Origin: Streptomyces sp. NRRL B-24484
GTDB lineage: Bacteria; Actinomycetota; Actinomycetes; Streptomycetales; Streptomycetaceae
Length of the DNA: 64,000 bases
Direction of reading: 5' to 3'
Assembly (NCBI RefSeq): GCF_000717715.1
Contig: NZ_JOAI01000022.1
Coordinates: 1-64,000 of the forward strand
Below, in pieces: positions 46,509 through 57,163 of the stretch; the first letter of the stretch is position 1, and every line of letters begins with the position of its first letter. Position numbers and translations under genes: made by a program. The notes below the pieces were generated by a model. That model made no database searches. It was not told where the DNA came from and saw nothing but the letters and a program-made list of their open reading frames with translations.

Positions 46509-47240
46509 TCAGCCCGTCGACTGCAGCTCGGGCTGACGGGTGTCGGAGACGAGGCGCCCGTCGCGCATCCGGATGACGCGGGGCAGCCGGGCGCCGATGG
46601 CCTCGTCGTGGGTGACCAGCACGATGGTCTGGCCCTCGTCGCGGTTGAGGGTGTGCAGCAGGTCCATCACCTGGGCGGCCATGGTGCTGTCCAGGTTGCC
46701 GGTGGGCTCGTCCGCCCAGACCACGGCGGGCCGGGCGACGAGGGCGCGGGCGATGGTCACGCGCTGCTGCTCGCCGCCGGAGAGTTCGCCGGGCCGGTGC
46801 GCGGTGCGGTGGCCGAGGCCGACCCGTTCCAGCATGGCCTCGGCCCGGGCACGGGCCTCGCGCGGCGCGGTGCCGGTGAGCAGCAGCGGGAGTTCGACGT
46901 TCTCGGCGGCGGAGAAGACCGGGATCAGGTTGAAGGCCTGGAAGACGAAGCCCATCGCGCGGGCGCGGTGCTCGGTGCGTTCGGCGTCCGACATGGCGAA
47001 CAGGTCGCGGCCCTCGACCTCGACCCGTCCCGCGTCGATGTCGTCCAGCCCGGACAGGCAGTTGAGCAGGGTGGTCTTGCCCGATCCCGACGGGCCCATC
47101 ACGCCGACGAGTTCACCGGGCAGGACGGTGAGGTCGAGGTCCCGCAGCGCGGTCACCTCGACGGTACCGGTCCGGTAGACCTTGCGGACGCCGGTGGCGG
47201 CCAGCAGCGGCCGCGGCGCGTCGCTCGTCGGGGTGGACAT
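46509..47240 (-). CDS. ABC transporter ATP-binding protein (MacB/LolD type)
   Basis: The product is 243 aa. Walker [18 protein letters not shown]-loop [14 protein letters not shown], signature [16 protein letters not shown], Walker [15 protein letters not shown]-loop VLVTHDE. It energises the adjacent permease. The ATG at 47240 follows GGAGACGGCC. A dormancy-type promoter precedes it, so this exporter probably belongs to the regulon. Confidence 0.94.
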   Translation of the reverse strand: MSTPTSDAPRPLLAATGVRKVYRTGTVEVTALRDLDLTVLPGELVGVMGPSGSGKTTLLNCLSGLDDIDAGRVEVEGRDLFAMSDAERTEHRARAMGFVFQAFNLIPVFSAAENVELPLLLTGTAPREARARAEAMLERVGLGHRTAHRPGELSGGEQQRVTIARALVARPAVVWADEPTGNLDSTMAAQVMDLLHTLNRDEGQTIVLVTHDEAIGARLPRVIRMRDGRLVSDTRQPELQSTG

Positions 47241-47275
47241 GGCCGTCTCCTCGGTGCGGGCGGTCCCCGGGTTCC

Positions 47276-47319
47276 AGCCTCGTCCGGCGGGCCGGCCGGT
47301 CCCCAGTGCCGACCGGCCC
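47276..47319 (-). promoter_or_regulatory. dormancy-box promoter of the ABC transporter
   Basis: GTGCCGACCGGCCC (47306-47319) has one mismatch and is centred exactly 34 bp from GAGGCT on the minus strand (47281-47276). The -10 plus following GG (GAGGCTGG) is identical to that of the dnaJ promoter. Confidence 0.65.
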
Positions 47320-47351
47320 GATGCCCGCGGCGAACGGGCCCCCGGTCGGCG

Positions 47352-47365
47352 AGGCCGTTCGGCCC
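47352..47365. promoter_or_regulatory. further dormancy-type box in the divergent region
   Basis: AGGCCGTTCGGCCC has one mismatch and lies 46 bp from the box at 47306. No matching -10 was found for the rightward DUF1918 gene, so it may assist the leftward promoter or be functionless. Confidence 0.35.
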
Positions 47366-47466
47366 GGGCAGGGGACCCGCCCGGCCCTGGCGCCGCCGGC
47401 GGATCCCTGCTGGTCTGGAGCCGGGGCCCGGCGCACCCGGGAACGCTTCGAGGACGGAGGCCCGCC

Positions 47467-47706
47467 ATGAAGGCCGACATCGGAGATCGGGTCATCGTGA
47501 ACGCCACCCGGCCCGGCGCCGCACGCCGCGACGGCGAGGTCGTGGCACTGCACCACCCGGACGGCAGCCCGCCGTGGGACGTCCGCTGGTCGGAGTCCGG
47601 CCGGGTGTCGATGTTCTTCCCCGGTCCGGACACCCAGCTGCACCACTTCGAGCACCCGGGGCGGGACCTGCGGCCGGCCGGTGTGCTCCACACCTTCGCC
47701 GACTGA
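47467..47706 (+). CDS. DUF1918 small protein
   Basis: The product is 79 aa. [25 protein letters not shown] and [21 protein letters not shown] are typical of DUF1918, a small SH3-like beta-barrel family common in actinomycetes and of unknown function. GGAGG lies 7 nt before the ATG. It stands alone between the ABC genes and a USP. Confidence 0.82.
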   Translation: MKADIGDRVIVNATRPGAARRDGEVVALHHPDGSPPWDVRWSESGRVSMFFPGPDTQLHHFEHPGRDLRPAGVLHTFAD

Positions 47707-47880
47707 GGCCTCCGCCGCGTCGGGTGCGCGGCCGGCGGGCGCTTCCGGTGAGCGCGGCCGTGCGCGGCCCCGGCTCCGGGGCCCACCTGCGCTGCGCCCC
47801 GCGGACGCGGCCCGGACCGCCGGGGGTCCGGGCCGCGGGAGACGGATGCAGGACCACCGGAGACAGGCGTACGGGCGTGC

Positions 47881-48738
47881 TCACCCGTGCGGCACGACGG
47901 CGACCGGGCCGTGGGCGTGGTGCAGCACCGTGTGTGCGGTACCGCCGAGCCGCGGGGCCGCGGGGAGCAGCCGGGGTGTCCGGCGGCCCAGCACCACCAG
48001 GGCGGCCGAGCGTGAGGCCTCGACCAGGGCACGCCCGGCCGGCCACCCGGTCACCTCGGCCTCGGCCCTGACCTCGGGGTACTTCTCCCGCCAGCGCGCG
48101 AGCGCGTCCTGGAGCCGCACCGTCTCGGACGCGGCCATCGACTCCCTGATCTCCGGCCGGGCCATCGGAGCGTCCGTCACGTAGGGCCCGGCGGGCAGGG
48201 TCACGCTCTCCAGCGCCCGCAGACCGGTGCCGTACTCGGCCGCCCGCGCGAAGGCGAAGGCCAGGACCTCGTCGCAGGGCCTGCTGCCCTCCACACCGAC
48301 CACCACGTCGCCGCCCGTACCGCCGTCGTCCGCGCCCGACCGGACCAGGACCACCGGGCACGCGGCGTGCGCCGCCGCCTGCAGCGCCACCGACCCGAGG
48401 ACCAGCCCCGCGGCCCCGCCCCGCCCGCGCGAACCGAGCACCAGCATCCCCTCCCGCTCCCCCACGGCGGCGAGCGCGTGGGCCGGGCTCCCGGGCACGT
48501 GCTCGCAGTGGATCTCCAGGTCGGGCAGTGCGTCCACGAGACGGTTGCGGAGCGCGCGCACCTCCTCCGGCAGCGGCTCGGCCGGGTCGCCGGGCTGCTC
48601 CGACAGCGGGGCCTCCGGTCCCCCGGCGTGGACCATCCGCAGCGTCCGGCCGCTGCGCCGGGCCTGCCGGGCCGCCCACTCGGCCGCCGCCGTGCTCTCC
48701 GCGGAGCCGTCGACCCCCACCACCACGGACTGAGTCAT
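47881..48738 (-). CDS. tandem universal stress protein
   Basis: The product is 285 aa: [20 protein letters not shown] with [19 protein letters not shown] (complete ATP loop), then [20 protein letters not shown] with [16 protein letters not shown] (degenerate loop). The ATG at 48738 has GAAGGAGG 8 nt upstream; a GTG at 48744 is too close to it. Two boxes and a -10 lie upstream. Confidence 0.92.
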   Translation of the reverse strand: MTQSVVVGVDGSAESTAAAEWAARQARRSGRTLRMVHAGGPEAPLSEQPGDPAEPLPEEVRALRNRLVDALPDLEIHCEHVPGSPAHALAAVGEREGMLVLGSRGRGGAAGLVLGSVALQAAAHAACPVVLVRSGADDGGTGGDVVVGVEGSRPCDEVLAFAFARAAEYGTGLRALESVTLPAGPYVTDAPMARPEIRESMAASETVRLQDALARWREKYPEVRAEAEVTGWPAGRALVEASRSAALVVLGRRTPRLLPAAPRLGGTAHTVLHHAHGPVAVVPHG

Positions 48739-48802
48739 GGTCACATCCTCCTTCGTCAGGTGTCGCGCGGCACCGGTGCGCGCGACCTCGTCCCTGCAGG
48801 AC

Positions 48803-48867
48803 AGGTTCTCGGCGCGCGCCCGCCGGGGACAGGGGCCGGGCAGCCCCGGACCGGGCCCGAAGGTCCC
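48803..48867 (-). promoter_or_regulatory. double dormancy-box promoter of the USP gene
   Basis: GGGCCGGGCAGCCC (48833-48846) is centred 34 bp from GAACCT on the minus strand (48808-48803). A weaker copy, GGCCCGAAGGTCCC (48854-48867), lies exactly 21 bp further upstream. Confidence 0.7.
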
Positions 48868-48902
48868 GGTCCGGGGCGGCGCCGAGGTGTCGATGTCGCG
48901 GG

Positions 48903-51287
48903 TCAGCCGCTCCAGCTCCAGTCGGCGACCTCGGGCAGGTCGGTGCCGTGTTCGCGGATCCAGTCGTGGTGGCGGGTTCGCCGGTCGGCCATCTCCTGTC
49001 GCACGGCGGCGGCGCGGACGGCGAGGCCGGGGACGCGGTCGATGACGTCCATGACCAGCCGGTAGCGGTCGAGGTCGTTACGGACGACCATGTCGAAGGG
49101 CGTGGTGGTGGTGCCGGACTCCTTGTATCCGCGCACGTGGAGCCGGGCGTGGACGGCCCGGCGGTAGGCGAGGCGGTGGATCAGCCACGGGTAGCCGTGG
49201 TACGCGAAGACCACCGGCCGGTCGCGGGTGAAGAGGGCGTCGAACTCGGCGTCCGGCATGCCGTGCGGGTGCTCCTCGGCGGGCATCAGCCGGGCCAGGT
49301 CGACCACGTTGACCACCCGTACGGCCAGGTCGGGCAGGTGGCGGCGCAGCAGCTCGGCCGCGGCCAGGACCTCCTGGGTGGGGACGTCGCCGGCACAGGC
49401 CAGGACCACGTCGGGTTCGCGGCCGCCGTCGTCCGTGCCCGCCCACTCCCAGATTCCGGCGCCCCGGGCGCAGTGGGTGCGGGCCTCGTCCAGCGTGAGC
49501 CAGTCGGAGCAGGGCTGCTTTCCGGCGACGACGACGTTGACGTAGTCGCGGCTGCGCAGCACGTGGTCGGCGGTGGCGAGCAGGGTGTTGGCGTCCGGCG
49601 GGAAGTAGACCCGGACGGCCTCGGGGCTCTTGTTGAGGACGTGGTCGACGAAGCCCGGGTCCTGGTGGGAGAAGCCGTTGTGGTCCTGGCGCCAGACGTG
49701 CGAGGTGAGCAGGTAGTTGAGCGAGGCGATCGGCGCCCGCCAGGGCAGGGCACGTGTGGTGCGCAGCCACTTGATGTGCTGGTTCACCATCGAGTCGACG
49801 ATGTGGACGAACGCCTCGTAGCAGGAGAACAGGCCGTGGCGTCCGGTGAGCAGGTAGCCCTCCAGCCAGCCCTGGCAGGTGTGTTCGGAGAGGATCTCCA
49901 TGACCCGGCCGTCCCGGGCGAGGTGTTCGTCGACGGGCAGCGTGTCGGCCTGCCAGGCCTTGCCGGTGGCGGCGTAGACGGCCTGGAGCCGGTTGGAGGC
50001 GGTCTCGTCCGGGCCGACCAGGCGGAAGTCCCGGCGGTCGGCGGTGGCGGCCATCAGGTCGGCGAGCAGACCGCCCAGGACCTGGGTCGGTTCGTGCCGG
50101 GTGGTGCCCGGCTTGTCCACCGGAACCGCGTATCGGTCCAGGTCCGGCAGCGGCAGGTCGCGCAGCAGCAGGCCGCCGTTGGCGTGCGGGTTGGCCCCGA
50201 GCCGGCGGGTGCCCTCGGGTATGCACGCCAGCACGTCGGCCGCGGGCCCGCCGTGCTCGTCGAAGAGTTCCCTGGGACGGTAGGAGCGCAGCCAGGCCTC
50301 CAGCTGGGCGAGGTGCCCGGGGTTGTCCCGGACGTGGTCGAGCGGCACCTGGTGGGCCCGCCAGGTGCCCTCCACCGGCAGGCCGTCGACCTCGGCCGGG
50401 CCGGTCCATCCCTTCGGGGTGCGCAGCACGATCAGCGGCCAGTGCGGGCGCCGGGTGGACCCGTCGGTGCGGGCCTCGTACTGGATCGCGGCGATCCGGT
50501 CCAGGGCGGTGTCCATGGCCTCCGCCATCGCCCGGTGGACGGCCGCCGGGTCGGCGCCGGTGACGTACAGCGGGAGGTGGCCGTAGCCGCGCAGCAGGGC
50601 GTCGAGTTCGCCCTCGGGCAGGCGTGACAGCACCGTCGGGTTGGCGATCTTGTATCCGTTCAGGTGCAGGATCGGCAGCACCGCGCCGTCGTGCACCGGG
50701 TCGAGGAACTTGTTGCCGTGCCAGGAGGCGGCCAGCGGGCCGGTCTCGGCCTCTCCGTCGCCGATCACGCAGGCGACCAGCAGACCGGGGTTGTCGAAGG
50801 CCGCGCCGTACGCGTGCGAGAGCGCGTAGCCGAGCTCGCCGCCCTCGTGGATCGAGCCCGGGGTCTCCGGTGCGACGTGGCTCGGCACCCCGCCCGGGAA
50901 GGAGAACCGGCGGAACAGCCGGGCCATGCCCGCCTCGTCCCGGCTCACGTCCGGGTACGTCTCCGAGTAGCTGCCGTCCAGCCACGAGTTCGCCAGCACG
51001 GCCGGCCCGCCGTGTCCGGGGCCCCAGACGCAGATCGCCTCCAGACCGCGGTTCCTGACGACCCGGTTGAGGTGGGTGTGCACGAGGTTCAGTCCCGGCG
51101 AGGTGCCCCAGTGTCCCAGCAGCCGCGGTTTGACGTGCTCGGGGCGCAGCGGCTCGCGCAGCAGCGGATTGGCCATCAGGTAGATCTGTCCCACCGCGAG
51201 ATAGTTGGCGGCCCGCCAGTGGGCGTCGAGCGACCGCAGCTCCTCCTCGGACGGGGTGCCGGGCTGCGTGCTTGGGGTAGCGGGCAT
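48903..51287 (-). CDS. xfp: xylulose-5-phosphate / fructose-6-phosphate phosphoketolase
   Basis: The product is 794 aa, full length for the family. It splits xylulose 5-phosphate (or fructose 6-phosphate) with phosphate to acetyl phosphate and glyceraldehyde 3-phosphate (or erythrose 4-phosphate), using thiamine diphosphate. Visible motifs: [61 protein letters not shown] (ThDP/Mg site), [14 protein letters not shown] and [15 protein letters not shown]. Acetyl phosphate can give ATP by acetate kinase without oxygen. ATG 51287 with GGAGG 7 nt upstream. Two boxes control it. Confidence 0.95.
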   Translation of the reverse strand: MPATPSTQPGTPSEEELRSLDAHWRAANYLAVGQIYLMANPLLREPLRPEHVKPRLLGHWGTSPGLNLVHTHLNRVVRNRGLEAICVWGPGHGGPAVLANSWLDGSYSETYPDVSRDEAGMARLFRRFSFPGGVPSHVAPETPGSIHEGGELGYALSHAYGAAFDNPGLLVACVIGDGEAETGPLAASWHGNKFLDPVHDGAVLPILHLNGYKIANPTVLSRLPEGELDALLRGYGHLPLYVTGADPAAVHRAMAEAMDTALDRIAAIQYEARTDGSTRRPHWPLIVLRTPKGWTGPAEVDGLPVEGTWRAHQVPLDHVRDNPGHLAQLEAWLRSYRPRELFDEHGGPAADVLACIPEGTRRLGANPHANGGLLLRDLPLPDLDRYAVPVDKPGTTRHEPTQVLGGLLADLMAATADRRDFRLVGPDETASNRLQAVYAATGKAWQADTLPVDEHLARDGRVMEILSEHTCQGWLEGYLLTGRHGLFSCYEAFVHIVDSMVNQHIKWLRTTRALPWRAPIASLNYLLTSHVWRQDHNGFSHQDPGFVDHVLNKSPEAVRVYFPPDANTLLATADHVLRSRDYVNVVVAGKQPCSDWLTLDEARTHCARGAGIWEWAGTDDGGREPDVVLACAGDVPTQEVLAAAELLRRHLPDLAVRVVNVVDLARLMPAEEHPHGMPDAEFDALFTRDRPVVFAYHGYPWLIHRLAYRRAVHARLHVRGYKESGTTTTPFDMVVRNDLDRYRLVMDVIDRVPGLAVRAAAVRQEMADRRTRHHDWIREHGTDLPEVADWSWSG

Positions 51288-51341
51288 GTCGGCTGCCTCC
51301 TCGGCATCGGTCCGGACGGCCGCCGCGCGGCGGCCCGGACC

Positions 51342-51418
51342 ATCGTCACCCGCTGCGACCGCCCGGCCACAGGGCCGATCGGTCCCCGGAACCGGATCCG
51401 GGCCGGGACCTGTGGCCC
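51342..51418 (-). promoter_or_regulatory. double dormancy-box promoter of phosphoketolase
   Basis: GGGCCGATCGGTCC (51372-51385) is centred 34 bp from GACGAT on the minus strand (51347-51342). A second copy, GGGACCTGTGGCCC (51405-51418), lies 33 bp further out. The rest of 51288-51704 shows no gene. Confidence 0.7.
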
Positions 51419-51704
51419 CGGGGAGCCCGGCTGCTGCACGGCACGATCCGGGCGCCTGCGGGTACCTGCCGAGGGCCGCGGGCCGACCCGACGACGACCG
51501 GGGGGTCATCGACGGTGGACGCGAAGTCCCTTCCGGAAGGCCCGTCCGGTCGGCGGCGGCCTCCGTTCCGGCGGCTGCGCGGGAGCGGCCCGGCCGGCAC
51601 CGCACCGCGGTGGCGTGCAGGAGCCGGGGCCGGCCCCCACGCCGCCCCCGGTTCTGCGTTCCGTTCCCGGCCGGCCCCACGCCCGCCGGGTCGGACCCGT
51701 GTTG

Positions 51705-51931
51705 CTACGACACGGGAGTGATCAGGCCGTAGTGGCCGTCGTGCCGGTGGTGGAGAACATTGCCGCGACCGGTCTCGGCGTCGGTGAAGAACACGAACGG
51801 CGGACCGCTCAGGTCGAGCCGCTCCAGCACGGCGAGCAGCTCGTACGGGCGTGGTCGGGCGCGGCCGGGGTGACCTCGCCGCGGGTCTCCACCAGGACGC
51901 CGGGGGCGGGCCGGGACTGCAGAGGGTTCAT
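51705..51931 (-). pseudogene. hibernation-promoting-factor gene with its middle deleted
   Basis: The ATG at 51931 starts MNPLQSRPAPGVLVETRGEV, the N-terminus of the Streptomyces HPF/S30AE-type protein found in dormancy clusters. After about 28 codons the sense shifts to another frame and reads LAVLERLDLSGPPFVFFTDA, then ETGRGNVLHHRHDGHYGLIT, the S30AE C-terminal domain, stopping at 51705. The usual central 150-180 residues are absent and one base is missing at the junction. HPFs pair ribosomes into inactive dimers; M. tuberculosis Rv0079 is a DevR-regulon relative. It follows arcC by 22 bp. Confidence 0.75.
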
Positions 51932-51953
51932 CGGATCTCCTTTCCCGGTGGGT

Positions 51954-52949
51954 TCAGACAGCCGTGCGGGACGCTGCCGGGCCGAGGGCCGGAGGTCCCG
52001 TCGGCGTGGACCTCCGGCCCGTGTCCCCGGCCGGCGACAGCGCGCGGACGGTGGTACCGGTGGTGCCGACGAGCGCGCCGAGGGCGTCGTCCAGCGGGCC
52101 GATGACGGCGGGACGGCCGGTCCGTTCGGCGAAGGCGGCCGCGGCCTCGGCCTTGGGACGCATGGAGCCCTCGGGCAGGTCGAGCGCGCGCAGTTCACCG
52201 GGGGTGGCCGTGGTGAGCGGGCCGGGGCGGGAAGCGCCGAAGCGGGTGAACACATGGGTGACGTCGGTGAGGATCAGCAGGGCGTCCGCGTCGAGCTGCT
52301 CGGCGAGCAGGGCGGCGGTGAGGTCCTTGTCGACCACGGCCTCGACGCCGCGGACACACCCGGTGTCGGGGTTGCGGACGACCGGGACACCGCCGCCTCC
52401 GGCGGCGACGACCACGGTTCCGGCGGCCAGCAGGGCACGGATCGCGGGCAGTTCCGTGATCGCCCCGGGCCGCGGCGAGGGCACCGTGCGGCGCAGACGG
52501 TCGCCGTCGCGGGCGGTGGTCCAGCCGCGTTCGGTCCCCATCAGCCTGGCCTGGCGGTCGGTCAGCTGCCCGCCGACGAACTTGGTCGGCCGGCGGAACG
52601 CCGGGTCCTGCGGATCGACCTCGGTGTGGGTGACCAGTGCGGTCACGCTCCGCCCCGGCAGGCGGGCCGTCAGCTCGCGGACGAGCAGCGTGCCGATCAT
52701 GCCCTGGGTCTCGGCGCCGACGACGTCCAGCGGGTAGGGCACGGTCAGGGCCGGGTCGGTCTCGCTCTCGGCGGCGAGCAGGCCGACCTGCGGACCGTTG
52801 CCGTGGGTGATCACCACCTCGTGCCCGGCGAGGACGAGTTCGGCGAGTGACCGGGCGGCGTCGTGGACGTGGTGCTGCTGGACGGCGGCGTCCGGGTGCT
52901 CCCCGCGCCGGAGCAGGGCGTTGCCGCCGACAGCGACGACGATGCGCAT
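51954..52949 (-). CDS. arcC: carbamate kinase
   Basis: The product is 331 aa. It makes ATP from carbamoyl phosphate and ADP, the last step of the arginine deiminase pathway. VVAVGGNALLRRGEHP, VVITHGNGPQVGLLA, TEVDPQDPAF, VVVAAGGGGVPVV, VEAVVDKDLTAALLAEQLDAD and SMRPKAEAAAAF are standard motifs of the amino-acid-kinase fold. It lies 2 nt after arcB. A C-terminal Pro/Gly/Ser extension of about 20 residues is extra. Confidence 0.95.
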   Translation of the reverse strand: MRIVVAVGGNALLRRGEHPDAAVQQHHVHDAARSLAELVLAGHEVVITHGNGPQVGLLAAESETDPALTVPYPLDVVGAETQGMIGTLLVRELTARLPGRSVTALVTHTEVDPQDPAFRRPTKFVGGQLTDRQARLMGTERGWTTARDGDRLRRTVPSPRPGAITELPAIRALLAAGTVVVAAGGGGVPVVRNPDTGCVRGVEAVVDKDLTAALLAEQLDADALLILTDVTHVFTRFGASRPGPLTTATPGELRALDLPEGSMRPKAEAAAAFAERTGRPAVIGPLDDALGALVGTTGTTVRALSPAGDTGRRSTPTGPPALGPAASRTAV

Positions 52950-52951
52950 GG

Positions 52952-53956
52952 TCAGTCCCTCCCGAGGGTGGCGACGAGGATCGCCTTGATGGTGTGCATG
53001 CGGTTCTCGGCCTGCTCGAAGACCAGTGACGCGGGCGACTCGAACACCTCGTCGGTGACTTCGAGGCCGTCGAGTCCGTGCTGCTCGGCGAGTTCGGCGC
53101 CGAGGTCGGTGCCGCGGTCGTGCAGGGCGGGCAGGCAGTGCAGGAAGGCGGTGCCGGGGTTGCCGGTCGCGGCCATGACCCCTGCGTTGACCTGGTACGG
53201 CAGCAGCAGGTCGATGCGCTCCTTCCACCGGCCGTGGTTCTCCCCCATCGAGACCCAGACGTCGGTGTACAGGTAGTCGGCGCCGCGCACGGCCTCGTCG
53301 ACCTCCTCGGTGAGGGTGAGCCGGGCACCGCTGTCCCGGCCGCGCAGCAGGCACTCCTCCAGCAGGGACGGGTCGGGCCAGAGCTCGCGCGGCGCGGCGA
53401 CGCGCACGTCCATCCCGAGCAGACTGCCCATCGCCATCAGCGAGTTGGCGGTGTTGTTGCGGGCGTCGCCCAGGTAGCAGAAGGAGATCTGCTCCGGCGG
53501 CCTGCCACTGTGCTCACGCATGGTGAAGACGTCGCAGAGGCTCTGGGTGGGGTGGCACTCGTCGGTCAGGCCGTTGTAGACGGGGACGCCGGCGTGCGCG
53601 GCGAGTCCGGCGACGGTGGCCTGGGCGAAACCGCGGTACTCGATGCCGTCGTACATCCGGCCGAGCACGCGGGCGGTGTCGGCGACGGACTCCTTGTGGC
53701 CTATGTGGGAACTGTCGGGGCCGAGGTAGGTGGTGGTGGCGCCCTGGTCGGCCGCGGCGACCTCGAAGGCGCAGCGGGTCCGGGTGGAGTTCTTCTCGAA
53801 GATCAGCGCGAGGCGGCGGCCGGTCAGCCGCGGGGTCTCGGTGCCGGCCCGCTTGGCGGCCTTCAGCTCGGCGGCGAGGTCGAGCAGGTGGTGGATCTCG
53901 GCCGCGGTGAAGTCGAACTCGGTCAGGTAGTGGCGGCCGTTCAGGTTGACGGTCAT
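52952..53956 (-). CDS. arcB: catabolic ornithine carbamoyltransferase
   Basis: The product is 334 aa. It phosphorolyses citrulline to ornithine and carbamoyl phosphate. Carbamoyl-phosphate site [24 protein letters not shown], ornithine loop [14 protein letters not shown] (SMG-type) and [10 protein letters not shown] are all present. Placement between arcA and arcC and the length of about 335 support the catabolic form. Starts 23 nt after the arcA stop. Confidence 0.95.
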   Translation of the reverse strand: MTVNLNGRHYLTEFDFTAAEIHHLLDLAAELKAAKRAGTETPRLTGRRLALIFEKNSTRTRCAFEVAAADQGATTTYLGPDSSHIGHKESVADTARVLGRMYDGIEYRGFAQATVAGLAAHAGVPVYNGLTDECHPTQSLCDVFTMREHSGRPPEQISFCYLGDARNNTANSLMAMGSLLGMDVRVAAPRELWPDPSLLEECLLRGRDSGARLTLTEEVDEAVRGADYLYTDVWVSMGENHGRWKERIDLLLPYQVNAGVMAATGNPGTAFLHCLPALHDRGTDLGAELAEQHGLDGLEVTDEVFESPASLVFEQAENRMHTIKAILVATLGRD

Positions 53957-53979
53957 GGCGGGTTCGTCCTCCGTGTGGG

Positions 53980-55203
53980 TCAGTCGACGGGATCGCGCTG
54001 GATCGGGCAGCTCATGCAGCGGGGGCCGCCGCGGCCGCGGCCGAGCTCGGAGCCGGCGATGGTGACGATCTCGATGCCCTGCTTGCGCAGGTGGGTGTTG
54101 GTGGTGGTGTTGCGCTCGTAACCGACGACGACGCCGGGTTCGAGGGCGAGGAAGTTGCTGCCGTCGTCCCACTGCTCGCGCTCGGCGGCCCGGGCGTCCT
54201 GCTCGGCGGAGAGGAGGCGGACCTTGTCCACGCCGAGCGACTCGGCGAGGGAGGCCGCCAGGTCGGCGTCCGGGGTGACCTCGAGGCCGCTGGGCCGTTC
54301 GGGGGCGGGGGTGAGGGTCCACGAGCGCAGCCGGTCGGCCAGGCCGGGGTGGACCGCGAAGGTGTCCCGGTCGATCATCGTCAGAACGGTGTCGAGGTGC
54401 ATGAACGCCCGGCTCTCCGGCAGCCGCACGGCGATCACCCGGTGGGCGGCGCCGAACAGGAAGAGGTTCTGGGCCAGCAGCTCGACCGCCTGCGCGGTGG
54501 TGCGCTCACCCATGCCGACCATGACCACCCCGGAGGCGAAGACGTGGACGTCGCCTCCCTCCAGGCTCGGACCGGGGCCGACCGCGGTGCCGTCCAGCAG
54601 CGGCGGCGCGGTCTCGGCGAACAGCGGGTGGAAGCGGTAGATCGCCGCCGTGTGCAGGGTCTCCCGGCGGCGGGCGGGCCTGGCCATCGGATTGAGGCTG
54701 TAGCGGGCGCCGATCCAGCAGGAGTTGTCGCGCGGGAAGAGGTGGTTGGGCAGTGGTGGGAGGACGAAGTCCTGCTCACCCAGCGTGTTCCAGAGCAGGC
54801 TGTGCGGCCTGCGGATCGGCAGGTCGTTCTTGAGGACGCCGCCGATCAGGTACTCGGCGAGCGTCGTGCCGTCGAGCTGCTCGCACAGCTCCCGCACCGG
54901 CTCCACCAGGGCCGGGCCGACGGCGGCCGGAGTGACGACCTGGCCCAGCAGCCAGGCACGGGCGGGTGCCAGGTCGAGGGTCTCGGCGAGCAGCTCGGCG
55001 TAGTGGTGGACGCGAACGCCGTGGTCGCGCAGCACCTGGGCGAAGGCGTCGTGCTCCTCGCGGGCCCGTTTGGCCCACAGGATGTCGTCGAAGAGCAGCT
55101 CGTCGACGTTGCGCGGGGTGAGTCGGGAGAGTTCCAGGCCGGGACGGTGCAGGATCACCTGGCGCAGCCGGCCGGCTTCCGAGTCGACACGCAGAGTGGA
55201 CAT
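53980..55203 (-). CDS. arcA: arginine deiminase
   Basis: The product is 407 aa. It converts arginine to citrulline and ammonia. [62 protein letters not shown] and the C-terminal [10 protein letters not shown] with catalytic Cys396 identify it clearly. It lies 20 nt after the permease gene. Arginine breakdown also yields ammonia that counters acid. Confidence 0.96.
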   Translation of the reverse strand: MSTLRVDSEAGRLRQVILHRPGLELSRLTPRNVDELLFDDILWAKRAREEHDAFAQVLRDHGVRVHHYAELLAETLDLAPARAWLLGQVVTPAAVGPALVEPVRELCEQLDGTTLAEYLIGGVLKNDLPIRRPHSLLWNTLGEQDFVLPPLPNHLFPRDNSCWIGARYSLNPMARPARRRETLHTAAIYRFHPLFAETAPPLLDGTAVGPGPSLEGGDVHVFASGVVMVGMGERTTAQAVELLAQNLFLFGAAHRVIAVRLPESRAFMHLDTVLTMIDRDTFAVHPGLADRLRSWTLTPAPERPSGLEVTPDADLAASLAESLGVDKVRLLSAEQDARAAEREQWDDGSNFLALEPGVVVGYERNTTTNTHLRKQGIEIVTIAGSELGRGRGGPRCMSCPIQRDPVD

Positions 55204-55223
55204 GTCGTTGTGCTCCTTGGTTC

Positions 55224-56750
55224 TCAGTGCTGGTGGCGCGGCGTCAGCGCGCGACGGAGGAGGGTGGGCAGGCCCGCACGGCGTGCGCCGCGGGCCGCCG
55301 CGGGCAGCGGCTCCCCGCGCCCGGCCCGCGCGGTCCCGGTGGGCAAGGTCCCGGTGTGCGGAGTTCCGGTGGGGGCACCGGTTCCGGCCGTGCGGGTGCG
55401 CGGGCGCTTCAGCCAGATGTACGCGGGGATGCCGAGCAGGATGGTGAACAGGCCGTAGTAGACGGTCTGGTAGCCGCTGCCCTGGATGGACCAGTAGCAG
55501 AACGCCAGGGCCGCGACGGCGACGGTGGCGTCCCGGACGAGGCGGCGCCGGTCGAGCTCCTCACGGCCGTGCTGCACCAGCCAGAGCAGTTGGGCGGCGG
55601 CCGCGACCAGGTACGGGACGGCTGCGGTGAGCACGCTCAGCAACACGATCCCGGTGAAGACCTGGGTGAAGCGGGTGTAGCTGACCACGGTGAGCACCGA
55701 GGCGAGGACGGTCGCCGAGAGGATGCCGAAGGCCGGCACGCCGGCGCGCCCGCGGACCTTGGTGAAGGCGGACGGGAAGAGTCCGTCCCTGGCGGCGGCC
55801 ATCGGCATCTCGGCACAGATCAGCGTCCACCCGTTGAGTGCGCCGATGCCGGAGACGATCGCCGCCGCCGCGACCAGGTCACCGGCCCAGTGGCCGCCCG
55901 CGACGGTGTTCACCGCGTCCGTGAACGGCGCCGTGGAGGAACCGAGTCGGGCGTGCGGCACGGTGCCGAAGACGGCCAGCGTGCCCAGCAGGTAGATCGC
56001 GGCGCACGCCAGCGTGCCGTACACCGTGGCACGCGGGACGTTGCGCCTGGGATCGCGGACCCGTCCGGCGGCCACCGAGGCGGTCTCCAGGCCGATGTAG
56101 CTGAACAGGGCGATCGCCCCCGCCGCCGACACCGCCCCGAGCGCCGACGTCCCGCTGGCGTTGAAGGCACCGAAGTTCCCGGACTTCACGAACAGCAGGC
56201 CGACCGTGCCCATGAAGGCCAGCGGCAGGAACTTCAGCACCGTGGTGACGATCTGGAACGCCCCGACGGCCCGGACGCCCGTCAGGTTGACGACGGCCGG
56301 CACCCACAGGCCCGCGAGCGCGATCGCGATCGAACCCCCGGTGTGGTGTCCCTTGTTGACGAACACCTCGACGTAGCCGACCCAGGCCACCGCGATGGCC
56401 GCGTTGCCCGCCCAGGCGGTGATCCAGTACGACCACGCGGTGAGGAAACCGGCGAACTCCCCGAACGCCTCCCGGGCGTAGACGTACGGTCCGCCGCTTC
56501 CCGGCACCCGCTCCGACAGCCGGCCGAAGGTCACCGCCAGGGCCAGGGCTCCGATCGTCACCAGGGCGAACGCCACCAGGGCGATCGGCCCGTACGGGGC
56601 GAGTGCGGACGGCAGCGCGAAGACGCCGGTGCCGATGACGCTGCCGACCACCAGTGCGGTCGCCGCCGGCAGGCCGAAGCCGCCGGCCGTGCCGGACGGA
56701 CCGTCATCCGGGTTTCTCCGCAGGGCCTTTCCGCGGCCGTGTAGGGACAT
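55224..56750 (-). CDS. arcD: APC-family arginine/ornithine antiporter
   Basis: The product is 508 aa with about 12 helices. [21 protein letters not shown] is the first-helix GSxxGxGIF motif of APC transporters, followed by [20 protein letters not shown] and [30 protein letters not shown] motifs (the latter in two pieces). The C-terminus has a Thr/Gly/Pro repeat ([17 protein letters not shown]). It should import arginine in exchange for ornithine. First gene of the arcDABC unit, AAAGGAG just upstream; a box-type promoter precedes it. Confidence 0.92.
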   Translation of the reverse strand: MSLHGRGKALRRNPDDGPSGTAGGFGLPAATALVVGSVIGTGVFALPSALAPYGPIALVAFALVTIGALALAVTFGRLSERVPGSGGPYVYAREAFGEFAGFLTAWSYWITAWAGNAAIAVAWVGYVEVFVNKGHHTGGSIAIALAGLWVPAVVNLTGVRAVGAFQIVTTVLKFLPLAFMGTVGLLFVKSGNFGAFNASGTSALGAVSAAGAIALFSYIGLETASVAAGRVRDPRRNVPRATVYGTLACAAIYLLGTLAVFGTVPHARLGSSTAPFTDAVNTVAGGHWAGDLVAAAAIVSGIGALNGWTLICAEMPMAAARDGLFPSAFTKVRGRAGVPAFGILSATVLASVLTVVSYTRFTQVFTGIVLLSVLTAAVPYLVAAAAQLLWLVQHGREELDRRRLVRDATVAVAALAFCYWSIQGSGYQTVYYGLFTILLGIPAYIWLKRPRTRTAGTGAPTGTPHTGTLPTGTARAGRGEPLPAAARGARRAGLPTLLRRALTPRHQH

Positions 56751-56818
56751 CACGCGCTCCTTTGCGGTGTGTTCGGGGAAGCAGGCGGACACTGCTGTGC
56801 CCGTGACCCACGGTGAAG

Positions 56819-56862
56819 ATCCTCGGAGAGAGGCCGGGTGCCTTCCCAGGGACCGACGGCCC
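56819..56862 (-). promoter_or_regulatory. dormancy-box promoter of the arcDABC operon
   Basis: GGGACCGACGGCCC (56849-56862) has one mismatch to each ideal half and is centred exactly 34 bp from GAGGAT on the minus strand (56824-56819). No ArgR/ARG-box was recognised. Confidence 0.7.
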
Positions 56863-56982
56863 TGTCCTCCTCGCCGGCAGTCCCGTCGCCCGTGCCCCGA
56901 TGGTCCCGGCCGGGGCGGTCGGGCTGACGGTTCGTCGCCGGACCGGACACGCCGTCCCCCGTGCGGGAGCCGTGGCCGGTCA

Positions 56983-57048
56983 GGGACCACCGGCCCTCCG
57001 GTCGGCCCGGTCGGTCCCTGTGCCTGCCCGGACCGTCGCCTGCAGAGT
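56983..57048 (+). promoter_or_regulatory. double dormancy-box promoter of the second Rv1733c-like gene
   Basis: GGGACCACCGGCCC (56983-56996) and GGCCCGGTCGGTCC (57004-57017) are exactly 21 bp apart; the nearer one is 35 bp from CAGAGT (57043-57048). The leader would be about 110 nt. The rest of 56751-57163 shows no gene. Confidence 0.6.
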
Positions 57049-57163
57049 TCTTCTCGAACGCGACCCGCAGGAGCCCCGGCCCTGCACCACCCGGCTGCCG
57101 GAAGGCGGCGGGTGGCGGCGGTCCGCTCCCGACCGTGCACCCCCGTCCGCAGAGGAGTTCCCG

